NCBI GenBank assembly: GCA_900319225.1
Contig: ONNV01000010.1
Coordinates: forward strand, 155,237-219,236
Source: an uncultured Prevotellaceae bacterium
Lineage (GTDB): Bacteria; Bacteroidota; Bacteroidia; Bacteroidales; Bacteroidaceae
DNA: 64,000 nt
Direction: 5' to 3'
This document shows positions 10,007 to 18,131 of this stretch, one piece after another. The notes below the pieces were generated by a model. The model searched no databases and was not told where the DNA came from. It saw only the letters and a program-made list of their open reading frames with translations. The translations under genes and the position numbers were made by a program. Each line of letters starts with the position of its first letter. The stretch's first letter is position 1.

Positions 10007-10746
10007 TTCACGCTGAAATCAAGATAAGGCACCAGACGCTCAAGGTCCTGGGTGGTGAACTCCTCAAATAGAGTCAGCTGCTCAGGACCTTTTATATTGC
10101 CCCTGTCACGGCGGAACTCCACTATTGAGCGTGCCTGGTAGAAGTTGATATAGGGATGACGCCTCAGCTCATTTACCGTCTCCCTGTTTATCCGGATCCG
10201 TCTTAAGGGTACGGTGTCAGTGATAATGAACCATTCCATCAGTGAATCGGGCAGACCGTTTATCTCAAGCAGCTGCCCGGTGCCTGTAAAACCGCCCAAC
10301 TGCTGTCTGTAACGGATGATGCGTGATGCAAATACAGGGCCTATTCCGGGCAGGCTTATGAGCTTGATGCTATCGGCTGCGTTAAGGTCTACCGGGGCCG
10401 ACGGGCGCTGTTTGCGGGGATATCGGTCTGGTCTTACAGTATCCTTCCTTACTGAATCTACGCTATTATGTGTGTTCTGCCGGCTGTATCTTGCGGTGGA
10501 ACGGGCGGTTTCCCTCTTAGGGTACTCCCTGCGGGTGCTGTCCTTGGGGTATGAGCGCGTGCTCCTGGGCCTGACCGTAGGATTGTTTTCACTGACGGAT
10601 GTGGTATCGGAAGGAATAATATCAGGTTCTCCGTCACTGGGGTTACTCATGGGCGTACGCACCAGGCATGTAATGATGATTACGGCCAGCAGGATCAGTG
10701 CTACAATCCTGTCAGTGCGGTTGAAATAGAAATAATCCTTTGACAT
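10000..10746 (-). CDS. Helix-hairpin-helix (ComEA-like) membrane-anchored protein
   Basis: 248 residues. A short cytoplasmic start (MSKDYFYFNRTDR) is followed by one transmembrane helix (about 13-31) and a long Ser/Thr/Arg/Pro-rich linker (about 35-118). The C-terminal half has two or three helix-hairpin-helix units: VDLNAADSIKLISLPGIGPVFASRIIRYR, and a later INRETVNELRRHPYINFYQARSIVEFR. HhH units bind DNA non-specifically; ComEA proteins use them in DNA uptake. The linker and single anchor fit a DNA-binding protein held at the membrane. No competence genes are nearby, so a role in DNA uptake is only possible. Confidence 0.82.
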   Translation of the reverse strand: MSKDYFYFNRTDRIVALILLAVIIITCLVRTPMSNPSDGEPDIIPSDTTSVSENNPTVRPRSTRSYPKDSTRREYPKRETARSTARYSRQNTHNSVDSVRKDTVRPDRYPRKQRPSAPVDLNAADSIKLISLPGIGPVFASRIIRYRQQLGGFTGTGQLLEINGLPDSLMEWFIITDTVPLRRIRINRETVNELRRHPYINFYQARSIVEFRRDRGNIKGPEQLTLFEEFTTQDLERLVPYLDFSVNQ

Positions 10747-10770
10747 ATTATGGTATTATGGCTATTTTTG
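10739..10770 (+). promoter_or_regulatory. Strong Bacteroides-type promoter for the VanZ-like gene
   Basis: TTTG at 10739-10742, a 20-bp spacer, then TATTTTTG at 10763-10770 match the -33/-7 consensus closely. The ATG at 10775 is only 4 nt after the -7 box, so transcription should begin at or next to the start codon. The -33 element lies beside the start codon of the divergent HhH gene (10744-10746). Confidence 0.7.
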
Positions 10771-10774
10771 CGGC

Positions 10775-11161
10775 ATGGTCAAGTACATCTGCAAATATCC
10801 GTTCTCACTGCTTGTCATAGCGGCGATACTCTTCCTGTCACTGTTCAATCCGCCTAAGACCAGGCTGGACGATGTGACATTCATTGACAAGATTGCCCAT
10901 GTCTGTATGTACGGTGGGCTGGAACTGATAATCTGGGTGGAGTACTTGCGGCTTCATGCTGATCTAAACAAGGTAAAATTCATATTATTGGGTATTGCCG
11001 CTCCCATTGCGCTTGGAGGAATCATGGAGCTGGCTCAGATGCTGCTTACAGTAAACCGCAGCGGAGAGTGGGCTGACTTTATAGCCGATACTCTGGGTGT
11101 ACTGGCAGGTGCGGCTGCAGGTCTCTTTATCCTGAGACCTCTTATCTGGAGAAAGAGATAA
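10775..11161 (+). CDS. VanZ-like family membrane protein
   Basis: Small integral membrane protein (128 residues) with four predicted membrane segments, at about 10-24, 45-60, 72-92 and 104-122. Sequence features of the VanZ-like family include DKIAHVCMYGGLELI near 38-52, a GGIMELAQ stretch after the third helix, and EWADFIADTLGVLAGAAAG. VanZ itself gives low-level teicoplanin resistance, but most family members have no known function, so I do not infer resistance. It is monocistronic: the next gene is convergent and ends 2 nt away. Its mRNA is predicted to be leaderless. Confidence 0.82.
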   Translation: MVKYICKYPFSLLVIAAILFLSLFNPPKTRLDDVTFIDKIAHVCMYGGLELIIWVEYLRLHADLNKVKFILLGIAAPIALGGIMELAQMLLTVNRSGEWADFIADTLGVLAGAAAGLFILRPLIWRKR

Positions 11162-11163
11162 TA

Positions 11164-11643
11164 TTACTCTTTATCCCAGGTCTTATAGGGGTTGGTGGCA
11201 AGGTAGGCGTTGTAATAACGGCGGTCACCAGTAACCTCCTTACCGATGAAATCGGGCTTTACGAATGACTCGCTTTCAGAGTTAAGTTCAACCTCGGCCA
11301 TTACAAGACCTTCATTTTCACCGTGGAATTCATCCACTTCAAACACGTGAGGACCACTGTGTACAAGGTAACGGCGCTTCTCTATGGCTCCGCTCTGGTG
11401 CAACTCAAAGAGTTCACGGGCATCCTCTACAGGTATGACATGATTCCACTCGTAGCGGCTCATGCCCTTGCTGTCTGACGGGCCCTTGATGGTAAGGATA
11501 GCCTCCTTGTCCGTAATGCGTACGCGCACCGAACGGCCGTTTTCATGGGCTATATATCCCTGCAGGATATCATAATAGCTGAAAGCCTGTGTGCGGTAGG
11601 AGTCATTCCTGACCAGAAACTTACGTTCAATCTCAATAGACAT
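11164..11643 (-). CDS. CYTH domain protein (triphosphate tunnel metalloenzyme)
   Basis: 159 residues forming one CYTH domain. The signature EIERKFLV (residues 4-11) carries the ExExK metal/triphosphate motif. Charged strands follow (RVRITDKEAILTIKG, YEWNHVIP, KRRYLV, FEVDEFHGENEGLVMAEVEL), typical of the tunnel walls. Close bacterial relatives hydrolyse inorganic triphosphate or nucleoside triphosphates; class IV adenylate cyclase and thiamine triphosphatase belong to the same superfamily, so the substrate is not settled by sequence. It is 25 nt downstream of prfB on the same strand. Confidence 0.87.
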   Translation of the reverse strand: MSIEIERKFLVRNDSYRTQAFSYYDILQGYIAHENGRSVRVRITDKEAILTIKGPSDSKGMSRYEWNHVIPVEDARELFELHQSGAIEKRRYLVHSGPHVFEVDEFHGENEGLVMAEVELNSESESFVKPDFIGKEVTGDRRYYNAYLATNPYKTWDKE

Positions 11644-11668
11644 AGTATTAGTGCGGTTATGTAGTTTA

Positions 11669-12793
11669 TTACATCTTCTGTTCCTGTGACTCGGCGAATG
11701 ACATCAGATAGGACTTGATGAATCCGTCTATATGTCCGTCCATGACGCCGTTCACATCAGATGTCTGGAAACCGGTACGGTGATCCTTTACGCGGCGGTC
11801 ATCAAACACATATGAACGTATCTGTGATCCCCACTCAATCTTTTTCTTACCGGCCTCTATCTTCTCCTGCTCTGCCATGCGGTGCTGCAGTTCCTTGTCA
11901 TACAGTATGGAACGCAGGTGCTGCAGGGCACGCTCCTTGTTCTTGGGCTGGTCACGGGTCTCGGTGTTCTCAATCAGGATTTCCTCCTCAACTCCGGTAT
12001 AGGGATCCTTGAACTGGTAACGCAGACGTACGCCTGACTCAACCTTGTTCACGTTCTGACCGCCGGCGCCGCCGCTGCGGAACGTATCCCAGCTCATGAG
12101 TGCGGGATTTATGTCAACCTCAATGGAGTCATCAATAAGCGGGGTTACAAATACGCTGGCGAATGATGTCATACGCTTACCCTGAGCGTTATAGGGCGAT
12201 ACGCGTACCAGACGGTGAACGCCGTTCTCACCCTTTAGGTAACCGTATGCAAACGGTCCCTCAATCTCCATTGTCACCTGTTTGATTCCGGCTTCATCGC
12301 CCTCCTGCAGGTTGGCAACGGTAACCTTGTATTTGTTGTCCTCACCCCAGCGCATATACATACGCATGAGCATGGATGCCCAGTCCTGACTCTCGGTACC
12401 GCCGGCACCTGAGTTGATTTTGAGTACGCAATCCATCTGATCTGCCTCCTCGCGCAGCATGTTCTTGAGTTCCAGGCCCTCAACAGCCTCCAGGGCCTTG
12501 GCGTAGTTCTCATCAACCTCCTGCTCGGTTACCAGCTCTTCCTTGTAGAAATCCATGGCCAGCTGCAGCTCATCGGTCAATGCCTTGACCTGCTTGTAGC
12601 CGTCAATCCAACTCTGCAGGTCCTTGACCTTTTTCATCTGGGCCTCGGCCTTCTTGGGGTCATCCCAGAATCCGGGAGCCTGGGTACGCAACTGTTCCTC
12701 CTCTACCTGAATGAGTTTGGAATCAATGTTCAGATAGCGTTTAAGGGCCTCTGTGCGGTCAATTACGTCTTTGAGTTGTTCTGCTGTGATCAT
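11669..12793 (-). CDS. prfB: Peptide chain release factor 2
   Basis: Releases finished proteins at UGA and UAA codons. The 374-residue protein has the catalytic GGQ loop (SGGAGGQNVNKVES) and the stop-codon recognition region, which reads SPYNAQGKRMTSF. The tripeptide is therefore SPY instead of the SPF of E. coli RF2. The gene is one continuous frame: at the position of the usual programmed +1 frameshift (after RYL) the sequence is CTG AAC, with no in-frame stop, so RF2 autoregulation by frameshifting is absent. It lies between the CYTH gene and the EnvC-like gene on the same strand. Confidence 0.96.
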   Translation of the reverse strand: MITAEQLKDVIDRTEALKRYLNIDSKLIQVEEEQLRTQAPGFWDDPKKAEAQMKKVKDLQSWIDGYKQVKALTDELQLAMDFYKEELVTEQEVDENYAKALEAVEGLELKNMLREEADQMDCVLKINSGAGGTESQDWASMLMRMYMRWGEDNKYKVTVANLQEGDEAGIKQVTMEIEGPFAYGYLKGENGVHRLVRVSPYNAQGKRMTSFASVFVTPLIDDSIEVDINPALMSWDTFRSGGAGGQNVNKVESGVRLRYQFKDPYTGVEEEILIENTETRDQPKNKERALQHLRSILYDKELQHRMAEQEKIEAGKKKIEWGSQIRSYVFDDRRVKDHRTGFQTSDVNGVMDGHIDGFIKSYLMSFAESQEQKM

Positions 12794-12838
12794 AAAGATT
12801 GGATTTGGACTGCAAAGGTACTGAAAATTCTGCTATTA

Positions 12839-14032
12839 TCAACGCCTGAGCCAATCCGAAGGATTCAGGCGGGTGCTTTCCTTATGCAGCTGGAAATGGA
12901 GGATAGGTGTTCCGTCCTCAGATGTCTGCACGTTTCCCACTATGTCCGATGTCTTGACCTTGTCACCCTTCTTGAGGCGGGTCTCGCTAAGATTGCAGTA
13001 TACGGATATGTAGGAGCCGTGACGTATGAGCACGCCAATCTGGCCTTTTCCCTGCTGGAATATGGATGATACGGTGCCGTCAAACACCGCGCGGGCCTGA
13101 GCGCCCTCCTGTCCCTGTATATCTATTCCCAGATTGTTCTGCTTGACATCTTTCATGCCGGCTACATTCTGGACTCCGTACTCACCCACCACCAGATAGG
13201 CGCCGGTTATAGGCATGGGCAGCTTACCTTTGTTGCTCTCAAAACTGCCGGACAGTTTCACATCCTCCTGCGGCTGCTGCTTTCCCTTGTTTTTCTGCTG
13301 CTCCTCCTTGATGGCAAGCTGTATCTGACGTTCAATCTCCTTGGACAGGTCATTCATCTTTTTCTGCTGGGCCGCAATCTCTTTCTTAAGGTTGGTGCGT
13401 TTGTTCTTGAGCTGGTTCACAAGCGACTTCTGCTGTTTCTCCTCCTTGCGGGCCTCCTCCTCATTTTTCTGCTGTATTTTCTGCAGTTCCACTTTCTCAT
13501 TCTTAAGCATCTCCACCTGTGCCTTACGGTCCTCAAGGGTATCCTTTTTCTGGCTGATTTCATCGGCCATTTCACGCAGTGAACCGGAGTACTCGCTCAC
13601 ATAACGGGCACGGCGGCTCATCTCTCGGAATGACTCGGTGGCAAGAATGAATGTGAGCTGGTTGTTGTTGGCGTTCTGATGCTGGTAGAATCGGCAGGCA
13701 TCGGCGTAACGCTCCTTGCACTGCTCATGCTCCTTTTCCAGCTGTTTTATCTCTTTCTCAAGACGGCTTGACTCACGGTCCAGAGAGCGTATCTCATTGC
13801 GGGTATTGTCAAGTATCTTGGTTCGCTCCTTGAGCTTGGCGGTAACAACGTTCAGATTCTTTACCTGGCTGGTGATATCGGACTCAGTTGATGTAAGTAT
13901 CTTCTCCTGACGTGCAATCTGCTCCTCCATCTGGGCACGCTCACGGCGCATCCTTTCAATCACGGAGTTGGTCTGTCCCTGCACAAGGGCGGGGGCAAGA
14001 GCCAGCAGAATAATCACAAATTTCTTTTTCAT
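12839..14032 (-). CDS. EnvC-like murein hydrolase activator (degenerate M23/LytM domain)
   Basis: 397-residue exported protein: signal peptide 1-19, a long charged coiled coil (about 20-255) and a C-terminal LytM/M23 domain (about 300-397). In active M23 enzymes the first metal motif is HxxxD; here it is NNLGIDI, with Asn for His. The tail reads LHFQLHKE rather than a clean HxH zinc motif. This matches EnvC/NlpD proteins, which do not cut peptidoglycan but activate amidases during cell separation. The gene overlaps the DUF4292 gene by ATGA (14029-14032), so it ends a coupled unit of dut, TPR, DUF4292 and this gene. Confidence 0.88.
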   Translation of the reverse strand: MKKKFVIILLALAPALVQGQTNSVIERMRRERAQMEEQIARQEKILTSTESDITSQVKNLNVVTAKLKERTKILDNTRNEIRSLDRESSRLEKEIKQLEKEHEQCKERYADACRFYQHQNANNNQLTFILATESFREMSRRARYVSEYSGSLREMADEISQKKDTLEDRKAQVEMLKNEKVELQKIQQKNEEEARKEEKQQKSLVNQLKNKRTNLKKEIAAQQKKMNDLSKEIERQIQLAIKEEQQKNKGKQQPQEDVKLSGSFESNKGKLPMPITGAYLVVGEYGVQNVAGMKDVKQNNLGIDIQGQEGAQARAVFDGTVSSIFQQGKGQIGVLIRHGSYISVYCNLSETRLKKGDKVKTSDIVGNVQTSEDGTPILHFQLHKESTRLNPSDWLRR

Positions 14033-14829
14033 AGATTCAGATTGTCCAACAGTTCATCAAGAGTCACCTGTTTCATGCGGCGGGTTACCGGTGTACGGTC
14101 TGACCAATTCTTGTTGTCAGTCTGTACCGATGACATCTTTATCGCCGCGTTTACATCGACCTTTGTGGTTATTACGTCAATGGATAGCCCCAACGGGAAT
14201 TGCCATTTACCTGATAGGGCGGTGAAATCAGTATATTTCATGTTGAAACGGAACGTGCTGCCGGTTTTGCTTACCGCATCCAGACGGCTCTTTCCGTCAG
14301 TAAGGAACGTATATCCGTACTCCTTATCCTTGATTGATATAGTGCCGTCCTGGGCAACCGGCTGCAAGCGCAGGTTTGATACGGCATCATTCATGCTTTC
14401 ACTTCCAGGTGAGAATATCCTGTTCCACAACAGCGCCTGGACAACCTCAAAGTCAAGGCCCAGCTCATTGCGGTAGGGGATATCGGCATAATGGCAGACC
14501 GAGTAGAGGTTGTGCACGCGGTCCATTACCACCACCATATCGGGCAGGAACTCGATACGTGCCACCTCCATCAGGCCAAGCATGCTGGCGCTGATCTGTA
14601 TGCTGCGTCCGCGACGCATACGGAGCTGGCCGCTTACCTTGGTTCCCTGCAGGTTGAATGAGAGCGATGCCGTGAGCTCATTTACCGGCGGGGCCTCCAT
14701 GAGAGTATGCACCAGGCGGTCGCTCTCCTCCTGCCGGTCTTTCTCTTTCCTGGCGGTGGATATGGTCCGGCAACTGCTTAACAGCAATGCAGCGGTCAAA
14801 AGGGGTAATATGTATCTCAGGGCTCTCAT
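14029..14829 (-). CDS. DUF4292 lipoprotein
   Basis: 266 residues with a lipoprotein signal peptide (lipobox LSSC, Cys20). The rest is a beta-rich domain recognisable as DUF4292 (VSGQLRMRRGRSIQISASMLGLMEVARIEF). The fold class resembles LolA/LolB-like lipid-handling barrels, but that is inference. It overlaps both neighbours by ATGA (TPR gene upstream at 14826-14829, EnvC-like gene downstream), a conserved Bacteroidetes arrangement. The function is unknown; the neighbours suggest envelope assembly. Confidence 0.82.
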   Translation of the reverse strand: MRALRYILPLLTAALLLSSCRTISTARKEKDRQEESDRLVHTLMEAPPVNELTASLSFNLQGTKVSGQLRMRRGRSIQISASMLGLMEVARIEFLPDMVVVMDRVHNLYSVCHYADIPYRNELGLDFEVVQALLWNRIFSPGSESMNDAVSNLRLQPVAQDGTISIKDKEYGYTFLTDGKSRLDAVSKTGSTFRFNMKYTDFTALSGKWQFPLGLSIDVITTKVDVNAAIKMSSVQTDNKNWSDRTPVTRRMKQVTLDELLDNLNL

Positions 14830-16172
14830 TCCAGATATTTCTCCTCGCGTATCTTACGGTCAAGTGTTGTTGAACTGCTGTTCATTCGTTTGGCCTTATG
14901 CCAGTTCTCCAGAGCCTTCTCTTTCTCTCCGCACATATAGAGCACGTCTCCGTAGTGCTCATATATTTCCGGATTGTCAGTGTCCAGATAACGCAACGCT
15001 TTCTCCAGATACTGCAGCGATTCGCTGTACCGTTTCATCCTGAACAGGATCCAGGCGTATGTATCCAGGTAGGTGGCGCTGAGCGGCTCGGCCTCAAGGG
15101 TCTTTGCGCTCATGCTGAGAGCTTTCTTAAGGTCACGGTCATCGAGTGACATGAAATAGGCGTAGTTGTTGAGTACGTTTATGTTGTCAGGCTCGTAATA
15201 GAGGGTTGAATCATAATCGGCGTACATCTGTGCCTTCTGTCCCAGGGTATGATAGAAATCTCCCCTCAGGTTGAACAGCACCGCCTTGTCCGATGCGGTC
15301 TCAACATTACCCAAACCTTTTGTGAGCACGTCCAACGCCTCATCATTCTGTCCCATCCAGAAATAAGCCACTGATTTCTGCTTGTACGGCTCGGCCAGCT
15401 GCGGCTCATACTTGGATACCACGTCGCAGAAATTCATGACAAGGTCCAGCAGAGAACGGCATCTGAGCTTGTCCAGCTGGCTCTGGGCGTTCTCAATCAT
15501 GTCACGGGTGGTATTCATGAGCAGCTCAATTATCTGTCCGGGGTTGTCAGCCTCATAATAGGCCGAATCCAGTTCATTCATCTGCAGGTAACAGGCAAAT
15601 CTCTGGAACTTGAGTTCATCGGCCACATCCTCCAGCTTTCCGTAGCGTTTAAGTACACGCAGCTCTTTCTCAAATTCACCGGCGTCATCGTAAAGACTGG
15701 CCAGTGTCAGGAGCACCTCGGTATTGCCGGGAAAACGGCGGGTCATATCCTCATACTGGAGTATGGCCTCGGCCTGACGTCCCTGGCGCATATAGTTCAT
15801 GGCCAGCAGACGGCGGTACCAGTAGTTGTCGGGTTCCAGATGTACGGCACGTTGCAGGAGAGACTCTGCCTTGCCGCTGTATTTCTCAAGCAGTACTCTG
15901 TCATGCATGGACATATAGTACTGCGCCAGATTGTAACAGGTGGCTGCCGATGCGGTATCATATTCCAGTGAATGGGCCATCAGGTCCATAGCGGCATCAT
16001 ACTGCTCCTCATTGTACATCTTGATGCCCTCCATGAAGAAATGGTCATGAGCGTAACTGTCCAGTTCCTGCTTTGAAACAGGATCCGGCGCTGCATGACG
16101 CAGAGTGCCGCATGATACCAGCACTGCCATGGATGCAAGGATGGATGTAAGTGTGGAGATGCCTCTTTTCAT
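14826..16172 (-). CDS. Tetratricopeptide-repeat lipoprotein
   Basis: 448 residues. I start it at the ATG at 16172 because an earlier in-frame Met lies inside dut and the signal peptide begins here (MKRGISTLTS); the lipobox is LVSC. Many TPR units fill the protein, for example at YNLAQYYMSMHD, LLAMNYMRQGRQAEAILQYED, YFWMGQNDEALDVL and YGDVLYMCGEKEKALENW. TPR solenoids scaffold protein complexes, so this lipoprotein may assemble partners at the inner face of the outer membrane. It is 7 nt downstream of dut and overlaps the DUF4292 gene by 4 nt. Confidence 0.87.
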   Translation of the reverse strand: MKRGISTLTSILASMAVLVSCGTLRHAAPDPVSKQELDSYAHDHFFMEGIKMYNEEQYDAAMDLMAHSLEYDTASAATCYNLAQYYMSMHDRVLLEKYSGKAESLLQRAVHLEPDNYWYRRLLAMNYMRQGRQAEAILQYEDMTRRFPGNTEVLLTLASLYDDAGEFEKELRVLKRYGKLEDVADELKFQRFACYLQMNELDSAYYEADNPGQIIELLMNTTRDMIENAQSQLDKLRCRSLLDLVMNFCDVVSKYEPQLAEPYKQKSVAYFWMGQNDEALDVLTKGLGNVETASDKAVLFNLRGDFYHTLGQKAQMYADYDSTLYYEPDNINVLNNYAYFMSLDDRDLKKALSMSAKTLEAEPLSATYLDTYAWILFRMKRYSESLQYLEKALRYLDTDNPEIYEHYGDVLYMCGEKEKALENWHKAKRMNSSSTTLDRKIREEKYLE

Positions 16173-16179
16173 GGGTATA

Positions 16180-16611
16180 TCAGATTCCGCTGTGTCCAAA
16201 ACCTCCGGCGCCGCGCTCCGTCTCGTCAAGAGTCTCAACCGGAATCCACTCGGCCTGCTCGTGGCGTGCTATAACCATCTGGGCTATGCGCTCACCGTCA
16301 TTCACGGTAAAATCATCCTGTGAGAGGTTGATGAGTATCACGCCTATCTCGCCACGGTAATCGGCATCGATGGTACCGGGAGTGTTCAGTACGGTAATTC
16401 CCTTCTTTATGGCAAGTCCGCTGCGTGGGCGCACCTGTGCCTCGAATCCTGCGGGGAGTGAAATGAACAGGCCCGTTGGGATAAGGCGGCGCTCCATAGG
16501 TTTCATCACTACTGGCTCATCCAGATTGGCTCTCAGATCCACTCCGGCAGACTGTACTGTGGCGTACTCGGGCAGCGGATGGTGTGAACGGTTTATGATC
16601 TTGACTGTCAT
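16180..16611 (-). CDS. dut: dUTP diphosphatase
   Basis: Hydrolyses dUTP to dUMP and pyrophosphate, keeping uracil out of DNA and providing dUMP for thymidylate. The 143-residue trimeric-type enzyme shows all five family motifs: [29 protein letters not shown] (catalytic Asp), ERIAQMV and [10 protein letters not shown]. The start at 16611 (MTVKIINRS) is preferred over the longer frame, which would add 16 non-conserved residues and run toward the divergent dgt promoter. It heads the coupled unit with the TPR, DUF4292 and EnvC-like genes. Confidence 0.95.
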   Translation of the reverse strand: MTVKIINRSHHPLPEYATVQSAGVDLRANLDEPVVMKPMERRLIPTGLFISLPAGFEAQVRPRSGLAIKKGITVLNTPGTIDADYRGEIGVILINLSQDDFTVNDGERIAQMVIARHEQAEWIPVETLDETERGAGGFGHSGI

Positions 16612-16687
16612 AAGCGTGATTTTTGTTTTGTTCAGCGAAAATAGCAAATATACCGCCAACTAAAGCAGAAATAATCTGAAAAACCAC

Positions 16688-16695
16688 TAATTTTG
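16688..16695 (+). promoter_or_regulatory. Candidate -7 box of dgt
   Basis: TAATTTTG matches TAnnTTTG, 20 nt before the dgt ATG at 16716. No clear -33 TTTG at the usual spacing. Confidence 0.45.
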
Positions 16696-16715
16696 AGACA
16701 AAGAGATTCTAGGAA

Positions 16716-18053
16716 ATGAACTGGGAAAGACTACTATCCGCCAAACGTCTGGGAATGGAGGGCATCGAGTCGGCTCATAAAGATGACCGGTCGGCGTTCC
16801 TGCGTGATTATGACCGCCTTATATTCTCGGCTCCGTTCCGCCGTCTGCAGAACAAGACGCAGGTGTTCCCCCTGCCGGGCAGCGTATTTGTGCACAACCG
16901 TCTTACACACAGCCTGGAGGTGGCCTGCGTGGGCCGCTCTCTTGGAAACAACGTGTCACGCGGCATCCTGCAGCAGCATCCGGAACTGGCCGATACCTAC
17001 CTTTCGGAGATAGGTAACATTGTATCGGCCGCATGTCTTGCTCATGATATGGGTAACCCTCCGTTCGGTCACTCGGGCGAGAAGGCGATTTCGGCCTATT
17101 TCACCGAAGGAAAGGGCCAGATTCTTGAAAAGGAGTTCGCATCCAACCCCGGTCAGTGGACCGATATCATAAACTTTGAGGGTAACGCCAACGCTTTCCG
17201 TCTGCTGGCACACCAGTTCATCGGACGCCGTAAGGGAGGTTTCGCAATGACATACTCCACGCTGGCGTCGATAGTGAAATATCCCTATGCATCGATACTT
17301 GCCAACGGTAAGCACAAGTTCGGTTTTTTTGACAGTGAGGCCCCCATTTTTGCCCAAATAGCCGATGAATTGGGCATTATCCGCAAGTCAGCTCCCGGAG
17401 AGCCTCTCAATTATGTGCGCTATCCGCTGGTATTCCTGGTTGAGGCTGCCGATGACATCTGCTATCTGCTGATGGACCTGGAGGACGCTCACAAGCTCAA
17501 GCTGCTTTCAACTGAGCAGACCATCGGGCTGATGATGGATTTCCTCAAGCCTCAGGAACAGGAACATGCCAAGAGCATAATAGGCATGGTAACCGATGTC
17601 AACGAACAGGTCTCATACCTGCGTTCCAAACTGATAGGACTACTCGTTGAGGAGTGTACAAAAGTCTTCCTTGAGAACGAGCAGTCTATCCTGGACGGTC
17701 AGTTTGAGGGCTCACTGATAAAACATATCAGCCAGACTCCAAGGGATGCTTACCGCTGCTGCGCAGAACTCTCCAGGGAGAAGATCTACCGCTCACATGA
17801 TGTACTTGAGGTGGAACTGGCCGGTTTCCGCATCATAAGCACCCTGCTTGACCTTATGGTAGAGGCTGTGCTCAATCCCAAACGTGAGTATTCAATACTT
17901 CTCATAGACCGTGTATCTAGCCAGTATGACATAAACGCATCAGACATATACAACCGTCTGCTTGCCGTTCTGGACTACATAAGCGGAATGACCGATGTCT
18001 ACGCACTGGACATCTACCGTAAAATAAACGGTAACAGCCTGCCCGCAGTGTGA
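16716..18053 (+). CDS. dgt: Deoxyguanosinetriphosphate triphosphohydrolase-like protein
   Basis: HD-domain enzyme of 445 residues that cleaves dNTPs to deoxynucleosides and triphosphate. Motifs in order: FRRLQNKTQVFPL (dNTP site, about residues 39-51), NRLTHSLEVA with the first HD-fold His, and AACLAHDMGNPPFGHSGE (the HD pair and the downstream conserved His). It is divergent from dut; both genes act on dNTP pools, so a shared regulatory region is plausible. Which dNTP is preferred cannot be read from sequence. Five bases after its stop, a very long hairpin begins. Confidence 0.92.
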   Translation: MNWERLLSAKRLGMEGIESAHKDDRSAFLRDYDRLIFSAPFRRLQNKTQVFPLPGSVFVHNRLTHSLEVACVGRSLGNNVSRGILQQHPELADTYLSEIGNIVSAACLAHDMGNPPFGHSGEKAISAYFTEGKGQILEKEFASNPGQWTDIINFEGNANAFRLLAHQFIGRRKGGFAMTYSTLASIVKYPYASILANGKHKFGFFDSEAPIFAQIADELGIIRKSAPGEPLNYVRYPLVFLVEAADDICYLLMDLEDAHKLKLLSTEQTIGLMMDFLKPQEQEHAKSIIGMVTDVNEQVSYLRSKLIGLLVEECTKVFLENEQSILDGQFEGSLIKHISQTPRDAYRCCAELSREKIYRSHDVLEVELAGFRIISTLLDLMVEAVLNPKREYSILLIDRVSSQYDINASDIYNRLLAVLDYISGMTDVYALDIYRKINGNSLPAV

Positions 18054-18057
18054 TTCA

Positions 18058-18126
18058 ATGACCCAAAAGGGACAGTCCCCCTGTGTCATCTTGCATGGCA
18101 CAGGGGGACTGTCCCTTTTGGGTTAT
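18058..18126. repeat. Long perfect hairpin in a convergent gap (palindromic element A)
   Basis: The arms 18061-18085 and 18099-18123 are perfectly complementary over 25 bp. Counting one G-T pair, the stem extends inward to 29 bp around a 5-nt loop (18090-18094) and outward for three more pairs. The core reads AAAGGGACAGTCCCCCTGTG (18066-18085). It fills the gap between dgt (ends 18053) and the convergent aminotransferase (ends 18132). It can act as a bidirectional terminator, but the stem is far longer than needed. The core resembles that of the element at 43493-43592. Confidence 0.9.
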
Positions 18127-18131
18127 GCTTT

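Noticed and set aside
10775-11161. Glycopeptide resistance gene vanZ
   Set aside because: Only the broad VanZ-like family is supported; no other van genes are present.
12700-12793. Possible programmed frameshift in prfB
   Set aside because: The frame is continuous from the ATG through the usual frameshift position; no in-frame stop or CTTTGA slip site is present.
18058-18126. tRNA or structured ncRNA at hairpin A
   Set aside because: It is a single straight stem with no cloverleaf or conserved RNA motif.
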